NCBI RefSeq assembly: GCF_034092395.1
Contig: NZ_CP139301.1
Coordinates: 744,001-808,000 of the forward strand
Source of the DNA: Prochlorococcus sp. MIT 1307
GTDB taxonomy: Bacteria; Cyanobacteriota; Cyanobacteriia; PCC-6307; Cyanobiaceae
Reading direction: 5' to 3'
DNA: 64,000 bases
Below, in pieces: positions 42,675 through 51,702 of the stretch; position 1 is the stretch's first letter; each line of letters begins with the position of its first letter. Below the pieces are notes generated by a model. It saw nothing but the letters and a program-made list of their open reading frames with translations. It did no database searches and was not told the DNA's origin. The position numbers were made by a program, and so were the translations under genes.

Positions 42675-44087
42675 ATGAAAATAAAATTCATTTTGCCTGC
42701 ATTAACAGAAGCGGAGAGTTCTTTTTGGAGACCTATTAAATATTCGCTTTTCCCACCTCTGGGATTAGCAACTCTTGCAGCATTTCTTTCAGAAGAAGAT
42801 GAAGCGCAAATTGTTGATCAGCATGTCCAAAAACTCAACCTAGATGATGAGCCAGACATTGTCTCAATACAGGTCTATATAACTAATGCTTACAGGGCTT
42901 ACAAAATTGCCGACCACTATCGTGCTAAAGGCGTTTTTGTGATTTTAGGTGGACTGCATGTGACCTCGTTACCAGATGAGGCACGCGCGCATGCTGACGT
43001 AATTTTTCTAGGACCTGGTGAGGAGTCTTTCCCAAGATTCTTGGAGGATTTTCGAAAAGGTCGGCAACATGTTGATGCCACATATATATCAAGAGCAAGG
43101 TCTTTATTGGGCGTTCCCAAAATGCGAAGAGATCTTATTGATAGACATTTATATCTCGTACCTAACTCAATTGTTATCTCTAGAGGTTGTCCTCATCATT
43201 GCGACTTTTGCTATAAAGATGCTTTTTTTGAAGGTGGAAAATCCTTCTATACGCAACAGGTAGATGAATCATTAGATGAAATCAATCGCTTACCTGGTCG
43301 ACATCTCTATTTTCTGGATGACCATTTGTTTGGAAATAGGCAATTTGCTCGAGACTTATTTCGAGGAATGCGTGGAATGAGAAGAATTTTCCAAGGCGCG
43401 GCAACAGTCGATTCGATTCTTGAGGGAGATTTAATAGAAGAAGCAGCAGAAGCTGGTATGAGAAGTATCTTTATAGGTTTTGAGAGTTTGACCGAAGAGA
43501 ATCTTTCCCTAAGCAATAAGCGACAAAATCTGAATAGAGATTACGATGCGGTAGTTAATAGATTACATGATCTAGGAATAATGATTAATGGAAGTTTTGT
43601 ATTTGGTCTTGATGGTGATAACAAAAATGTTTTTCAAAAGACCGTCGACTGGGCTATCAATAGTGGAATCACCACCTCCACTTTTCACATAGCAACTCCA
43701 TATCCTGGCACAAGATTTTACTCAAGAATGAAAGGTGAAAAAAGGTTATTGACAAATAATTGGGACCTATTTGACACTAGACATGTAACATTTAAGCCTA
43801 AAGGAATGAGTGAAGAAGAACTTAAAGAAGGTTATGACTGGTCATATAAGACTTTTTATACTTGGCCTTCCATTGTTCGCAGCAGTCTTTTCCATGGCTC
43901 ATTAAAACATCAGGCCAAGCATTTCTTCTACACAAGTGGATGGAAAAAGTTTGAGGCAGTATGGAAAGTTTTGATCGAGATGAAACAGCTAGATCAGGCA
44001 ACTCCTCTTTTAGAAGCAATCCTTTCAAAAATAACCCGAAAGAATAAAAGCAAGAAAGATATTGCGTCTAATACTTTAGCAATCTAA
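42675..44087 (+). CDS. B12-binding-domain radical SAM enzyme
   Basis: 470 residues. The N-terminal part (PPLGLATLAAFLSEED, VSIQVYITNAYRAYKIADHYR, VILGGLHVTSLPDEA, DVIFLGPGEESFPRFL) follows the cobalamin-binding fold seen in this class. The radical SAM motif is RGCPHHCDFCY at Cys172-176-179, and FVFGLDGDNKNVFQKTVDW plus TPYPGTRFYSRMK are typical of the class. The substrate (often a lipid, tetrapyrrole or natural product carbon) is not evident. Strong ribosome-binding site. Flanked by ychF 3'-end repeats, so likely acquired cargo. Confidence 0.9.
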   Translation: MKIKFILPALTEAESSFWRPIKYSLFPPLGLATLAAFLSEEDEAQIVDQHVQKLNLDDEPDIVSIQVYITNAYRAYKIADHYRAKGVFVILGGLHVTSLPDEARAHADVIFLGPGEESFPRFLEDFRKGRQHVDATYISRARSLLGVPKMRRDLIDRHLYLVPNSIVISRGCPHHCDFCYKDAFFEGGKSFYTQQVDESLDEINRLPGRHLYFLDDHLFGNRQFARDLFRGMRGMRRIFQGAATVDSILEGDLIEEAAEAGMRSIFIGFESLTEENLSLSNKRQNLNRDYDAVVNRLHDLGIMINGSFVFGLDGDNKNVFQKTVDWAINSGITTSTFHIATPYPGTRFYSRMKGEKRLLTNNWDLFDTRHVTFKPKGMSEEELKEGYDWSYKTFYTWPSIVRSSLFHGSLKHQAKHFFYTSGWKKFEAVWKVLIEMKQLDQATPLLEAILSKITRKNKSKKDIASNTLAI

Positions 44088-44169
44088 ACGTTAAATAAGA
44101 ACTCCATCAGATCCAGTAATCGTAATTGATTTCAGCCAAAAAAGAGGGTTAGACAAGGGTTAGACTTTT
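44084..44169. repeat. ychF 3'-end remnant R2 with tandem GGGTTAGAC
   Basis: Minus-strand 44084-44107 again spells MEFLFNV-stop; it overlaps the stop codon of the radical SAM gene. Downstream, ATTGATTTCAG and AGAGGGTTAGACA match R1, and GGGTTAGAC is repeated in tandem (44146-44165). Confidence 0.78.
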
Positions 44170-44212
44170 TTGAAAAGAGTCCATTTCCAAAAAAACTCTT
44201 TAAAACCTATCC

Positions 44213-44500
44213 ATGCAAGGGTGTCTACTACGTATTTTTGTGTTTTTTGCCTTTTACTTTGGGATAAGTCTTCCTCTTGGCATGATCCTCATGGGACCAA
44301 TACCTCCTCCAGAACTTGAGCAACTAAATAAAAAATTCAAACTGTCAAAACTAACCAAAGAAGAGGAAATAAGACTAACAAAATTAAACCTTGAAAGTGG
44401 TGAAAAATTTAGAGTTATATCAGGCACCCTACCTTTGCTTACCTTTCCAGCTTCACTACTACTTACATTCTTAACTTTTAAGAAAAAAAAGACCTCTTAA
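44213..44500 (+). CDS. Small membrane protein, possible cargo
   Basis: The 95-residue protein has an N-terminal TM (LRIFVFFAFYFGISLPLGMIL), a polar charged middle (LNKKFKLSKLTKEEEIRLTKLNLE) and a C-terminal TM (LPLLTFPASLLLTFLTF) with a Lys tail. It lies between repeat R2 and the frameshifted small-gene copy. No family recognised. Confidence 0.65.
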   Translation: MQGCLLRIFVFFAFYFGISLPLGMILMGPIPPPELEQLNKKFKLSKLTKEEEIRLTKLNLESGEKFRVISGTLPLLTFPASLLLTFLTFKKKKTS

Positions 44501-44545
44501 AGCCTATAAAGCCTCCTCTAAAGTGTTGCCAATAGAAGTGATCAA

Positions 44546-44718
44546 TCAATCCTTTACTTCAACGATTTCATAGGAAGGACGATCCTCATAATCAGCATCC
44601 GAGCAGCACATACCCCCATAGATCTCCTCTAATAACTCATAAGCATCGTCATAGTTTTCGAACTCTTGAGCTGTGATCTCGTCCTCTTCTCCTCGTGCCT
44701 AGTGATACGGCATTTCAT
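44546..44718 (-). pseudogene. Frameshifted duplicate of the 42136-42309 gene
   Basis: Compared with the intact copy, one base is missing in the codons after MKCRITRHE (TCTCCTCGTG against TCTCCGTCGTG on the plus strand). The normal frame then continues as ITAQEFENYDDAYELLEEI and GGMCCSDADYEDRPSYEIVE. Total length is 173 nt against 174. The ATG frame now stops after 29 codons. Confidence 0.85.
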
Positions 44719-44793
44719 TACTCAAGGTTGACGTATTACGGCTTACAAGTTATAGCAATTAATGGAGTAGAACCCTTGTAGAAGAAGGCATCT

Positions 44794-45885
44794 CTACACA
44801 TTAAACAAGAACTCCATAACATCGCCTTCATTGACAAGGTATTCCTTGCCTTCACTACGAAGCCAGCCCTTATTTCTAGCTTCAACCAAAGATCCAGCCT
44901 CTAAAAGTCTTTTATATCCAATAGTTTGAGCCCGAATAAAACCCCTTTCAAAATCTGTATGTATTACTCCTGCGGCCTGTGGGGCTGTCATTCCGGCCTT
45001 AATTGTCCATGCCCGAGTTTCCTTTTCTCCTGTAGTAAAATAGGTTCTTAGGCCTAAGAGTCGATACGTAGCCCTTATTAAACTTTTTAATCCGCCTTCC
45101 TTTACTCCAAGGCTTTTAAGATAATCAAGCCTCTCGACCTCACCAAGTGCAATTAATTCAGATTCAACTTGAGCAGAAACACGTACTATCTCGGCACCTT
45201 CATCTAGCGCTAATTTAGCGACTTCATTGCAATATTTATTTCCATGAGCAAGGTCTTCTTCACTTACATTAGTCGCATAAATAATTGGCTTTGATGTCAG
45301 CAATCCAAGTGGCTTTATTAATCTTTTTGCTTCCTGACTTAATTCAATATTACTAGCAGCTCCTCCTCCCTCAAGAACAATTTGTATTTTTTTTAAGGCT
45401 TCATCCTCTATATTTGCCTCATTGCTTGTCCGTAACTGTTTCTTCAATCTTTCACGACGTTTTTCTATTTGACTCAAATCAGCTAATCCAAGTTCCAAAT
45501 TGATTACTTCTGCATCTCTAGCTGGACCTACTGATCCGGAAACATGAATCACATCTTCATCATCAAAACAACGTATAACATGCACAATTGCATCAACTTC
45601 ACGAATATTTGCTAAGAATTGATTGCCCAATCCCTCTCCTTGACTTGCACCCTGAACAAGTCCAGCAATATCTACAAATTCAATTTTTGCCGGTATTAGT
45701 TGCTTACTTGAGCTCAGATCAGACAAAAGCTTTAAGCGATCATCTGGCACTGCCACTGAACCCACATTGGGTTCGATTGTGCAAAAAGGAAAGTTCGCTG
45801 CAGCAGCTTGTTCATTTGCAACTAAGGCATTAAATAAAGTTGACTTTCCAACATTTGGAAGACCAACAATTCCGGCTTTTAACAT
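44794..45885 (-). CDS. ychF: YchF/Obg-family GTPase (ATPase)
   Basis: 363 residues. MLKAGIVGLPNVGKSTLFNAL (P loop at 8-15), FPFCTIEPNVGSVAVPDDRL, FVDIAGLVQGASQGEGLGNQFL (G3), YATNVSEED (NxxE in place of NKxD, as in ATP-preferring YchF), and a C-terminal TGS domain (YFTTGEKETRAWTIKAGMTAPQAAGVIHTDFERGFIRAQ) ending MEFLFNV. ATG at 45885 was chosen; the open frame upstream does not match the family. Its 3' end recurs at 42385 and 44084. Confidence 0.97.
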   Translation of the reverse strand: MLKAGIVGLPNVGKSTLFNALVANEQAAAANFPFCTIEPNVGSVAVPDDRLKLLSDLSSSKQLIPAKIEFVDIAGLVQGASQGEGLGNQFLANIREVDAIVHVIRCFDDEDVIHVSGSVGPARDAEVINLELGLADLSQIEKRRERLKKQLRTSNEANIEDEALKKIQIVLEGGGAASNIELSQEAKRLIKPLGLLTSKPIIYATNVSEEDLAHGNKYCNEVAKLALDEGAEIVRVSAQVESELIALGEVERLDYLKSLGVKEGGLKSLIRATYRLLGLRTYFTTGEKETRAWTIKAGMTAPQAAGVIHTDFERGFIRAQTIGYKRLLEAGSLVEARNKGWLRSEGKEYLVNEGDVMEFLFNV

Positions 45886-45988
45886 GTCTGGAAATTCAAT
45901 TTGAAACAGAAAAAGCAAAAATTGCTCGCAAAGCAAGCCACAATTTGTCCCTCGAGCAGCGAGACTAGTAAGTAAAGTGCAAGGCCCT

Positions 45989-47125
45989 ATGGCCAGAACA
46001 GACCAATCAACTGAAAACACCAATCCAACTAAGGGGTCTACTCTTCTCCGCAAAGTGAAGAGCTTGGATCCCAATAGAAAATCATGGGTTGGCTTGCTTT
46101 CATTTTTAATACTAATCAGCAGTGGGGGAGTCGCTTGGAAACTTGGCCCTGGGCAAAATAGAAGCCGTGATGTAAATGACTACACAGTAAAAGCAGAAAG
46201 TGGGAGCTTACCTCGCCTCATCACATCTAGCGGAGAGTTAAAAGCTGAGAGAAGTGTGAACGTAAGTCCAGAGAGACGTGGATTACTAGAAGATCTCTTT
46301 GTAAAAGAAGGCGAAAGAGTTAGCAAAGGTCAATTAATAGCAAGAATGAAAAGTGGTGATTATCTATATCGCCTAAATGAGCTGAAGGCAGAATATGAGA
46401 AGCAAAGAGCTTCCTATGAACGTAGAAAGAACCTTTTTGTCCAGGGTGCTATCAGTGAAGAAGACCACGATGAATATCGCAATAAATTTCTCACGAGCCA
46501 AGCTCGTCTCAAACAAAGAGAGGTGGAAGGTGATGAGTTGAGCATTCTTGCGCCTTTCGATGGAGTAATAACAACTCGTTATGCAGAGCCAGGCGCATTT
46601 GTAACTCCAACAACAAGGGCTTCCTCGAATGCAGGTTCAACAAGTACTTCAATTGTTGAGTTATCTCAAGGACTTGAAGTAATAGCAAAAGTTCCTGAAA
46701 GTGATATAGGTCGCATACGTGTAAACCAAGTTGCGAGTGTTCGGGTTGATGCATTCCCTGATCAACGGTTCAAAGCAAAGGTCAGTGAAATAGCACCTAG
46801 AGCTGTAAAAACAAATAATGTGACCTCTTTCGAAGTCACATTGTTATTGGTAAATCCATCTAAAAAGCTCAGAATAGGTATGACAGTTGATATTGAATTT
46901 CAAAGCAATGAAACCGCTATAAGCACCTTGGTCCCAACTGTCGCAATTGTGACCGAGAACGGAACTCCAGGAGTTCTGATAGTAGATCAAAAAAAACAAC
47001 CCCTATTTCAAAAGGTTGAACTCGGAATAAGTAGTGGCAGCAGAACAGCAATTATTAAAGGCATCAATCCTGGGGATCGGGTTTTTATAGATCTTCCTCC
47101 ATGGGCTAAAAGAAGACGAGACTAA
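45989..47125 (+). CDS. HlyD/MacA-type membrane-fusion (adaptor) protein
   Basis: The protein has about 378 residues. One N-terminal TM (WVGLLSFLILISSGGVAWKL), a lipoyl-type segment (VSPERRGLLEDLFVKEGERVSKGQLIARM), a short coiled-coil hairpin (LNELKAEYEKQRASYERRKNL), the second lipoyl half (ILAPFDGVITTRYAEPGAFVTP) and a beta-barrel. It would link an inner-membrane ABC or RND exporter to the outer membrane (DevB-like in cyanobacteria). No exporter gene is adjacent. ATG at 45989 is chosen over GTG 45977 because AAGG precedes it. Confidence 0.88.
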   Translation: MARTDQSTENTNPTKGSTLLRKVKSLDPNRKSWVGLLSFLILISSGGVAWKLGPGQNRSRDVNDYTVKAESGSLPRLITSSGELKAERSVNVSPERRGLLEDLFVKEGERVSKGQLIARMKSGDYLYRLNELKAEYEKQRASYERRKNLFVQGAISEEDHDEYRNKFLTSQARLKQREVEGDELSILAPFDGVITTRYAEPGAFVTPTTRASSNAGSTSTSIVELSQGLEVIAKVPESDIGRIRVNQVASVRVDAFPDQRFKAKVSEIAPRAVKTNNVTSFEVTLLLVNPSKKLRIGMTVDIEFQSNETAISTLVPTVAIVTENGTPGVLIVDQKKQPLFQKVELGISSGSRTAIIKGINPGDRVFIDLPPWAKRRRD

Positions 47126-47160
47126 AGACTTTTTATTGATTACATCGCATTTTTACATCC

Positions 47161-50121
47161 ATGCCTGAGGTAGAAGACAAGCCAACACTGCTCCTTGTGG
47201 ATGGCCACTCACTTGCATTCAGAAGCTTTTATGCCTTTGCGAAGGGGGGGGAAGGAGGTTTATCAACAAAAGATGGACGGCCGACAAGTGTTACATATGG
47301 GTTTCTAAAAGCCTTGTTAGACAACTGCAAAATTCTTAGCCCTAAAGGTGTCACTATTGCATTTGACACTGCCGAGCCGACATTTAGACATAAAGCAGAT
47401 CCTAATTACAAGGCAAATAGAGATGTGGCTCCGGAAATATTTTTTGAAGATCTAGCACAGCTTCAACTCATACTGAAAAGTCAACTGAACCTTCCTCTCT
47501 GCATGGCTCCTGGCTATGAAGCAGATGATGTTCTCGGGACACTTGCCAACAAAGCCGCTAACAATGGTTGGCGCGTGCGTATTCTCTCAGGAGACCGTGA
47601 TCTATTCCAACTTGTAGATGATAAAAAAGACATAGCAATTTTGTATATGGGTGGTGGTCCATATTCCAAGAACAGTGGTCCATCTTTGATTAACGAGGCC
47701 GGGGTAAAAGCTAAGCTTGGCGTGGTCCCTACAAAAGTAGTAGATCTAAAAGCTCTAACAGGAGACAGCTCCGACAATATTCCAGGCGTCAAGGGTGTCG
47801 GACCAAAAACAGCGATAAAGCTTCTCAAAGAAAACGGTGATTTAGATGGAGTGTATGCCGCTCTTGAGGTGGTTGAAGCCGAAGGAGAGAACGCATTCAA
47901 AGGAGCCATTAAAGGTGCCATAAGGTCGAAACTTCGTAATGACAAAAAGAATGCTTATCTCTCGCGAGAATTAGCACAAATACTAGTCAAAGTCCCACTC
48001 GAATCAATACCACGATTACATCTAGGAGAAGTTAATAATGATGGTCTAAGCAAACAACTAGAAGATCTAGAACTAAACAGTCTGCTACGACAAGTACCCA
48101 CTTTCGTCGCTACCTTCTCTAAGGGTGGCTACTTTGCAAATAAAAGGACGCTTGATACCAATATCAAATCCATAGAAATCAAGACCAATCAACAATCATT
48201 AACTAATGAATTAGATCACAAAACACAAACCCCAGATCTAAGGCCTCAAATAATTACCAGTACTCTCAAATTGAGAGCACTGGTAGAACAACTAATGACT
48301 TACCGGTCACGTCTTCAGCCAGTTGCTTTAGATACAGAAACTACTAATCTCAATCCATTCAAAGCAGAACTAGTTGGTATAGGAGTTTGCTGGGGTGAAG
48401 GTTCAGACGAATTAGCCTACTTGCCCATAGGGCACCAACTCCAAGGGGACTGTACAAAGGGAATAACGCCAAGCCAACTACTTCTAGAAGACGTACTTTC
48501 TACCTTGGCTCCATGGCTCGCCAGCAAAGACCATCCAAAAGTCTTACAAAACGCCAAGTACGACAGGTTAATCCTCCTACGTCATGGCCTTCCTCTAGAA
48601 GGAGTAGTCATGGATACAATGTTAGCCGACTATCTCCGCGATGCAAATAGCAAGCACGGGTTAGAGGTAATGTCCAAAAGAGAGTTTAACTTTACTCCTC
48701 TATCGTTCAACGAGCTTGTAGGGAAGCAAGAGACTTTTGCGAATATTCAGATCGAGCCTGCAAGTTTGTACTGCGGAATGGATGTACATCTAACAAGAAG
48801 ACTTGCTTTTCGATTAAAAGAAAAATTAGAGGAGCAAAGCTCTGAATTAATTGAGCTTCTGGAGAAAGTAGAGCAACCACTAGAGCCAGTTCTCGCCCAG
48901 ATGGAAGCTACGGGAATACGTATCGACATCCCTTACCTTAAAGACCTATCACAGGAATTAAGCAAAGCACTTGAGCAGCTTGAGAAAAAGGCTCACGATG
49001 TTGCCGGTGTTGATTTCAATCTTGCCTCCCCAAAACAATTAGGAGAGCTTCTCTTCGAGACCCTTGGGTTAAACAAAAAAAAATCTAGGCGTACAAAGAC
49101 CGGCTGGAGCACGGATGCAAATGTATTAGAGAAGCTAGAAGCAGATCATCCTGTCGTAGGCCTAGTAATAGAACATCGCATTCTGAGTAAACTACTAACC
49201 ACTTATGTCGATGCCCTTCCTCAATTAGTAGAGAAAGAAACTGGTCGAGTACATACAGATTTCAACCAAGCAGTAACAACCACCGGTCGGCTAAGTAGTA
49301 GTAATCCAAACCTACAAAATATTCCTATCAGAACAGAATTTAGTCGGCGAATCCGAAAAGCTTTTCTACCACAAGAAGATTGGAAGTTGCTTAGTGCTGA
49401 TTATTCCCAAATAGAATTACGAATTCTCGCACATCTATCTGGAGAAGAAGTTCTTCAAGAAGCATACCGCAAGCAAGAAGACGTGCATACTCTTACGGCT
49501 AAGCTTTTACTTGAGAAGGGTTCAATTGATGCTGAGGAGCGTCGCATAGGAAAAACAATAAATTTTGGAGTAATCTATGGAATGGGTGCACAACGATTAG
49601 CTCGATCAACTGGGCTCAGCCAAGCTGAAGCAAAAGAATTTCTTATTCGCTATAGACAACGATACCCAAAAGTATTCGCTTTTCTTGAGCGACAGGAAAA
49701 GCTGGCCCTTAGCAAAGGTTACGTAAAAACTTTGCTAGGTCGCCGTCGATCTTTTCACTTCAATCCTCATGGATTAGGTCGCCTGAGAGGCAAGGCTATT
49801 GATGAAATAGATCTAGAGTTTGCAAGACGTGGAGGGATGGAGGCACAGCAACTTAGAGCCGCTGCGAATGCACCGATTCAAGGTTCCAGTGCTGACATTA
49901 TCAAAATCGCAATGGTCCAGCTTCAAAGAAAACTGAATACAGCCTCATTGCCTGCACGTCTGCTTCTACAAGTTCATGATGAACTAGTCCTGGAAGTAGA
50001 TCCAAGATCAATGCAAGACGTAAAAAAAATAGTAAAAAACACCATGGAGGAAGCTGTAAGTCTTAGCGTTCCCCTACTGGTGGAGACAGGTACAGGAAGC
50101 AATTGGATGGAAGCGAAATGA
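47161..50121 (+). CDS. polA: DNA polymerase I
   Basis: 986 residues with all three domains. The 5'-3' exonuclease: LLVDGHSLAFRSFYAF, GYEADDVLGTLA and TGDSSDNIPGVKGVGPKTA. The 3'-5' exonuclease: VALDTETTNLNPF, QNAKYDRLILLRHG and YCGMDVHLTRRL, with its acidic residues present, so proofreading is probably active. The family-A polymerase: DYSQIELRILAHLSGEEVL, RRIGKTINFGVIYGMG and QVHDELVLEV. Its length slightly exceeds that of E. coli Pol I because of a linker after the first domain (residues 330-380). Confidence 0.98.
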   Translation: MPEVEDKPTLLLVDGHSLAFRSFYAFAKGGEGGLSTKDGRPTSVTYGFLKALLDNCKILSPKGVTIAFDTAEPTFRHKADPNYKANRDVAPEIFFEDLAQLQLILKSQLNLPLCMAPGYEADDVLGTLANKAANNGWRVRILSGDRDLFQLVDDKKDIAILYMGGGPYSKNSGPSLINEAGVKAKLGVVPTKVVDLKALTGDSSDNIPGVKGVGPKTAIKLLKENGDLDGVYAALEVVEAEGENAFKGAIKGAIRSKLRNDKKNAYLSRELAQILVKVPLESIPRLHLGEVNNDGLSKQLEDLELNSLLRQVPTFVATFSKGGYFANKRTLDTNIKSIEIKTNQQSLTNELDHKTQTPDLRPQIITSTLKLRALVEQLMTYRSRLQPVALDTETTNLNPFKAELVGIGVCWGEGSDELAYLPIGHQLQGDCTKGITPSQLLLEDVLSTLAPWLASKDHPKVLQNAKYDRLILLRHGLPLEGVVMDTMLADYLRDANSKHGLEVMSKREFNFTPLSFNELVGKQETFANIQIEPASLYCGMDVHLTRRLAFRLKEKLEEQSSELIELLEKVEQPLEPVLAQMEATGIRIDIPYLKDLSQELSKALEQLEKKAHDVAGVDFNLASPKQLGELLFETLGLNKKKSRRTKTGWSTDANVLEKLEADHPVVGLVIEHRILSKLLTTYVDALPQLVEKETGRVHTDFNQAVTTTGRLSSSNPNLQNIPIRTEFSRRIRKAFLPQEDWKLLSADYSQIELRILAHLSGEEVLQEAYRKQEDVHTLTAKLLLEKGSIDAEERRIGKTINFGVIYGMGAQRLARSTGLSQAEAKEFLIRYRQRYPKVFAFLERQEKLALSKGYVKTLLGRRRSFHFNPHGLGRLRGKAIDEIDLEFARRGGMEAQQLRAAANAPIQGSSADIIKIAMVQLQRKLNTASLPARLLLQVHDELVLEVDPRSMQDVKKIVKNTMEEAVSLSVPLLVETGTGSNWMEAK

Positions 50122-50169
50122 CCAGACAATTAATTTTTGATTTAACTACTCGAGTTTGCTGGTAATCGT

Positions 50170-51669
50170 ATGCCTCTAAAGCTAACCAACACTCTTAGTA
50201 GAGAAAAGGAGCCTTTTCAGCCAATTACTTCTGGCGAGGTAAGCATCTACTGTTGTGGCGTCACTGTTTATGATCTCTGCCATCTAGGCCATGCTCGTAG
50301 TTATATCGTTTGGGATGTTTTACGTCGCTATTTAATCTGGAACGACTACAAGGTTACTTTTGTACAAAATTTTACTGATATCGACGATAAAATACTCAAT
50401 CGTGCAGCACAAGAAGGGTGCTCAATGAACACAATCAGCGAAAGAAATATTTCAGCTTTCTTCGAAGATATGGATGCGCTTGGAATTCTTAGAGCAGATC
50501 GAATGCCTCGTGCTACAAAATGTCTAGATGGAATTCGAACTCTTATACAGGAATTAGAAGAGAAGGGGGCCGCATATTCAGTTGATGGAGATGTCTACTT
50601 TTCAGTAATGAAACATTCTGGGTACGGCAATCTCAGCAATCGCGATTTGAATGAACAACAACTCAATGTGGAGGGTCGTGTTAGAGATTCAGAAGGGGCC
50701 CGCAAAAAACATGCATTTGACTTCGCTCTCTGGAAAGGGGCTAAAGAAGGAGAGCCGAGTTTCCCTTCTCCATGGGGTGATGGCCGTCCTGGATGGCATA
50801 TTGAATGCTCAGCAATGGTACGCGAAGAACTGGGCAGCACGATCGACATACATCTAGGTGGAGCGGATCTTATATTCCCTCACCATGAAAACGAAATAGC
50901 CCAGTCTGAGTCAGCAACAGGTCAAAAACTTGCAAGGTATTGGCTTCACAATGGAATGGTAAATGTAGGAGGCCAAAAGATGAGCAAGTCATTAGGGAAT
51001 TTCACCACAATTCGAGCCTTGCTGGACGCAGGGGTATCTCCAATGACCTTAAGGCTATTTGTATTGCAAGCCCACTACCGAAAGCCATTGGATTTCACAA
51101 ATGAAGCGCTTAACGCGGCCTCTGCAGGTTGGAAAGGTTTGAATCAAGCTCTTTCTCTTGGAACCAAATATGCAAATGTCCTTGGATGGGATAAGCCAGA
51201 GATATTAATTGAAGAAATAGTAATTGACGCTAAAGGCTCGACTGATAAGTCATTACATAAGTCAAAGCAACGATTTATTGACGTAATGGATGATGATCTC
51301 AATACTTCAGGAGCTTTGGCAGTACTCTTTGAACTAGCACGTCCTCTTCGTGCGCTGGCAAACCGATTAGATCGTGAAGACATAACAACTACCCCCAAAA
51401 AAGAATTAAAAGACTTATATCCTCAATGGCAACTTCTAGTAAGGCTAGCGAGAGTACTTGGCCTAAAGACTGAAGCAAATGAAAACCCTCTGTTGGGAAA
51501 TGATCGTTTTCCAGATGAGAGCCAGATAAAGGAAGCGATAGAAAAACGAAAACACGCAAAATTAAATCGTGAATTTGCCACGGCAGATCAAATCCGCAAT
51601 GAGCTCAAAGAAAAAGGAATCGAATTAATAGATAAACCTGGAGGAACTACCGATTGGACTCGTTTATAA
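50170..51669 (+). CDS. cysS: Cysteinyl-tRNA synthetase
   Basis: 499 residues. [29 protein letters not shown] contains the HIGH-like HLGH and the first zinc Cys. WHIECSAM and [20 protein letters not shown] supply further zinc and active-site residues. KMSKSLGNF is the KMSKS loop. Length is a little over the 460-470 residue norm because of a C-terminal stretch. It follows polA by 48 nt and is likely co-transcribed. Confidence 0.97.
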   Translation: MPLKLTNTLSREKEPFQPITSGEVSIYCCGVTVYDLCHLGHARSYIVWDVLRRYLIWNDYKVTFVQNFTDIDDKILNRAAQEGCSMNTISERNISAFFEDMDALGILRADRMPRATKCLDGIRTLIQELEEKGAAYSVDGDVYFSVMKHSGYGNLSNRDLNEQQLNVEGRVRDSEGARKKHAFDFALWKGAKEGEPSFPSPWGDGRPGWHIECSAMVREELGSTIDIHLGGADLIFPHHENEIAQSESATGQKLARYWLHNGMVNVGGQKMSKSLGNFTTIRALLDAGVSPMTLRLFVLQAHYRKPLDFTNEALNAASAGWKGLNQALSLGTKYANVLGWDKPEILIEEIVIDAKGSTDKSLHKSKQRFIDVMDDDLNTSGALAVLFELARPLRALANRLDREDITTTPKKELKDLYPQWQLLVRLARVLGLKTEANENPLLGNDRFPDESQIKEAIEKRKHAKLNREFATADQIRNELKEKGIELIDKPGGTTDWTRL

Positions 51670-51702
51670 ACATCATTTATTAATTGAATCAATTTCTAGC
51701 AT

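Noticed and set aside
42385-44817. ychF-end repeats considered as an IS element
   Set aside because: No transposase and no terminal inverted repeats; the repeats are direct and match a gene's 3' end.
47514-47945. 143-codon minus-strand frame inside polA
   Set aside because: Shadow of polA; no independent family motif.
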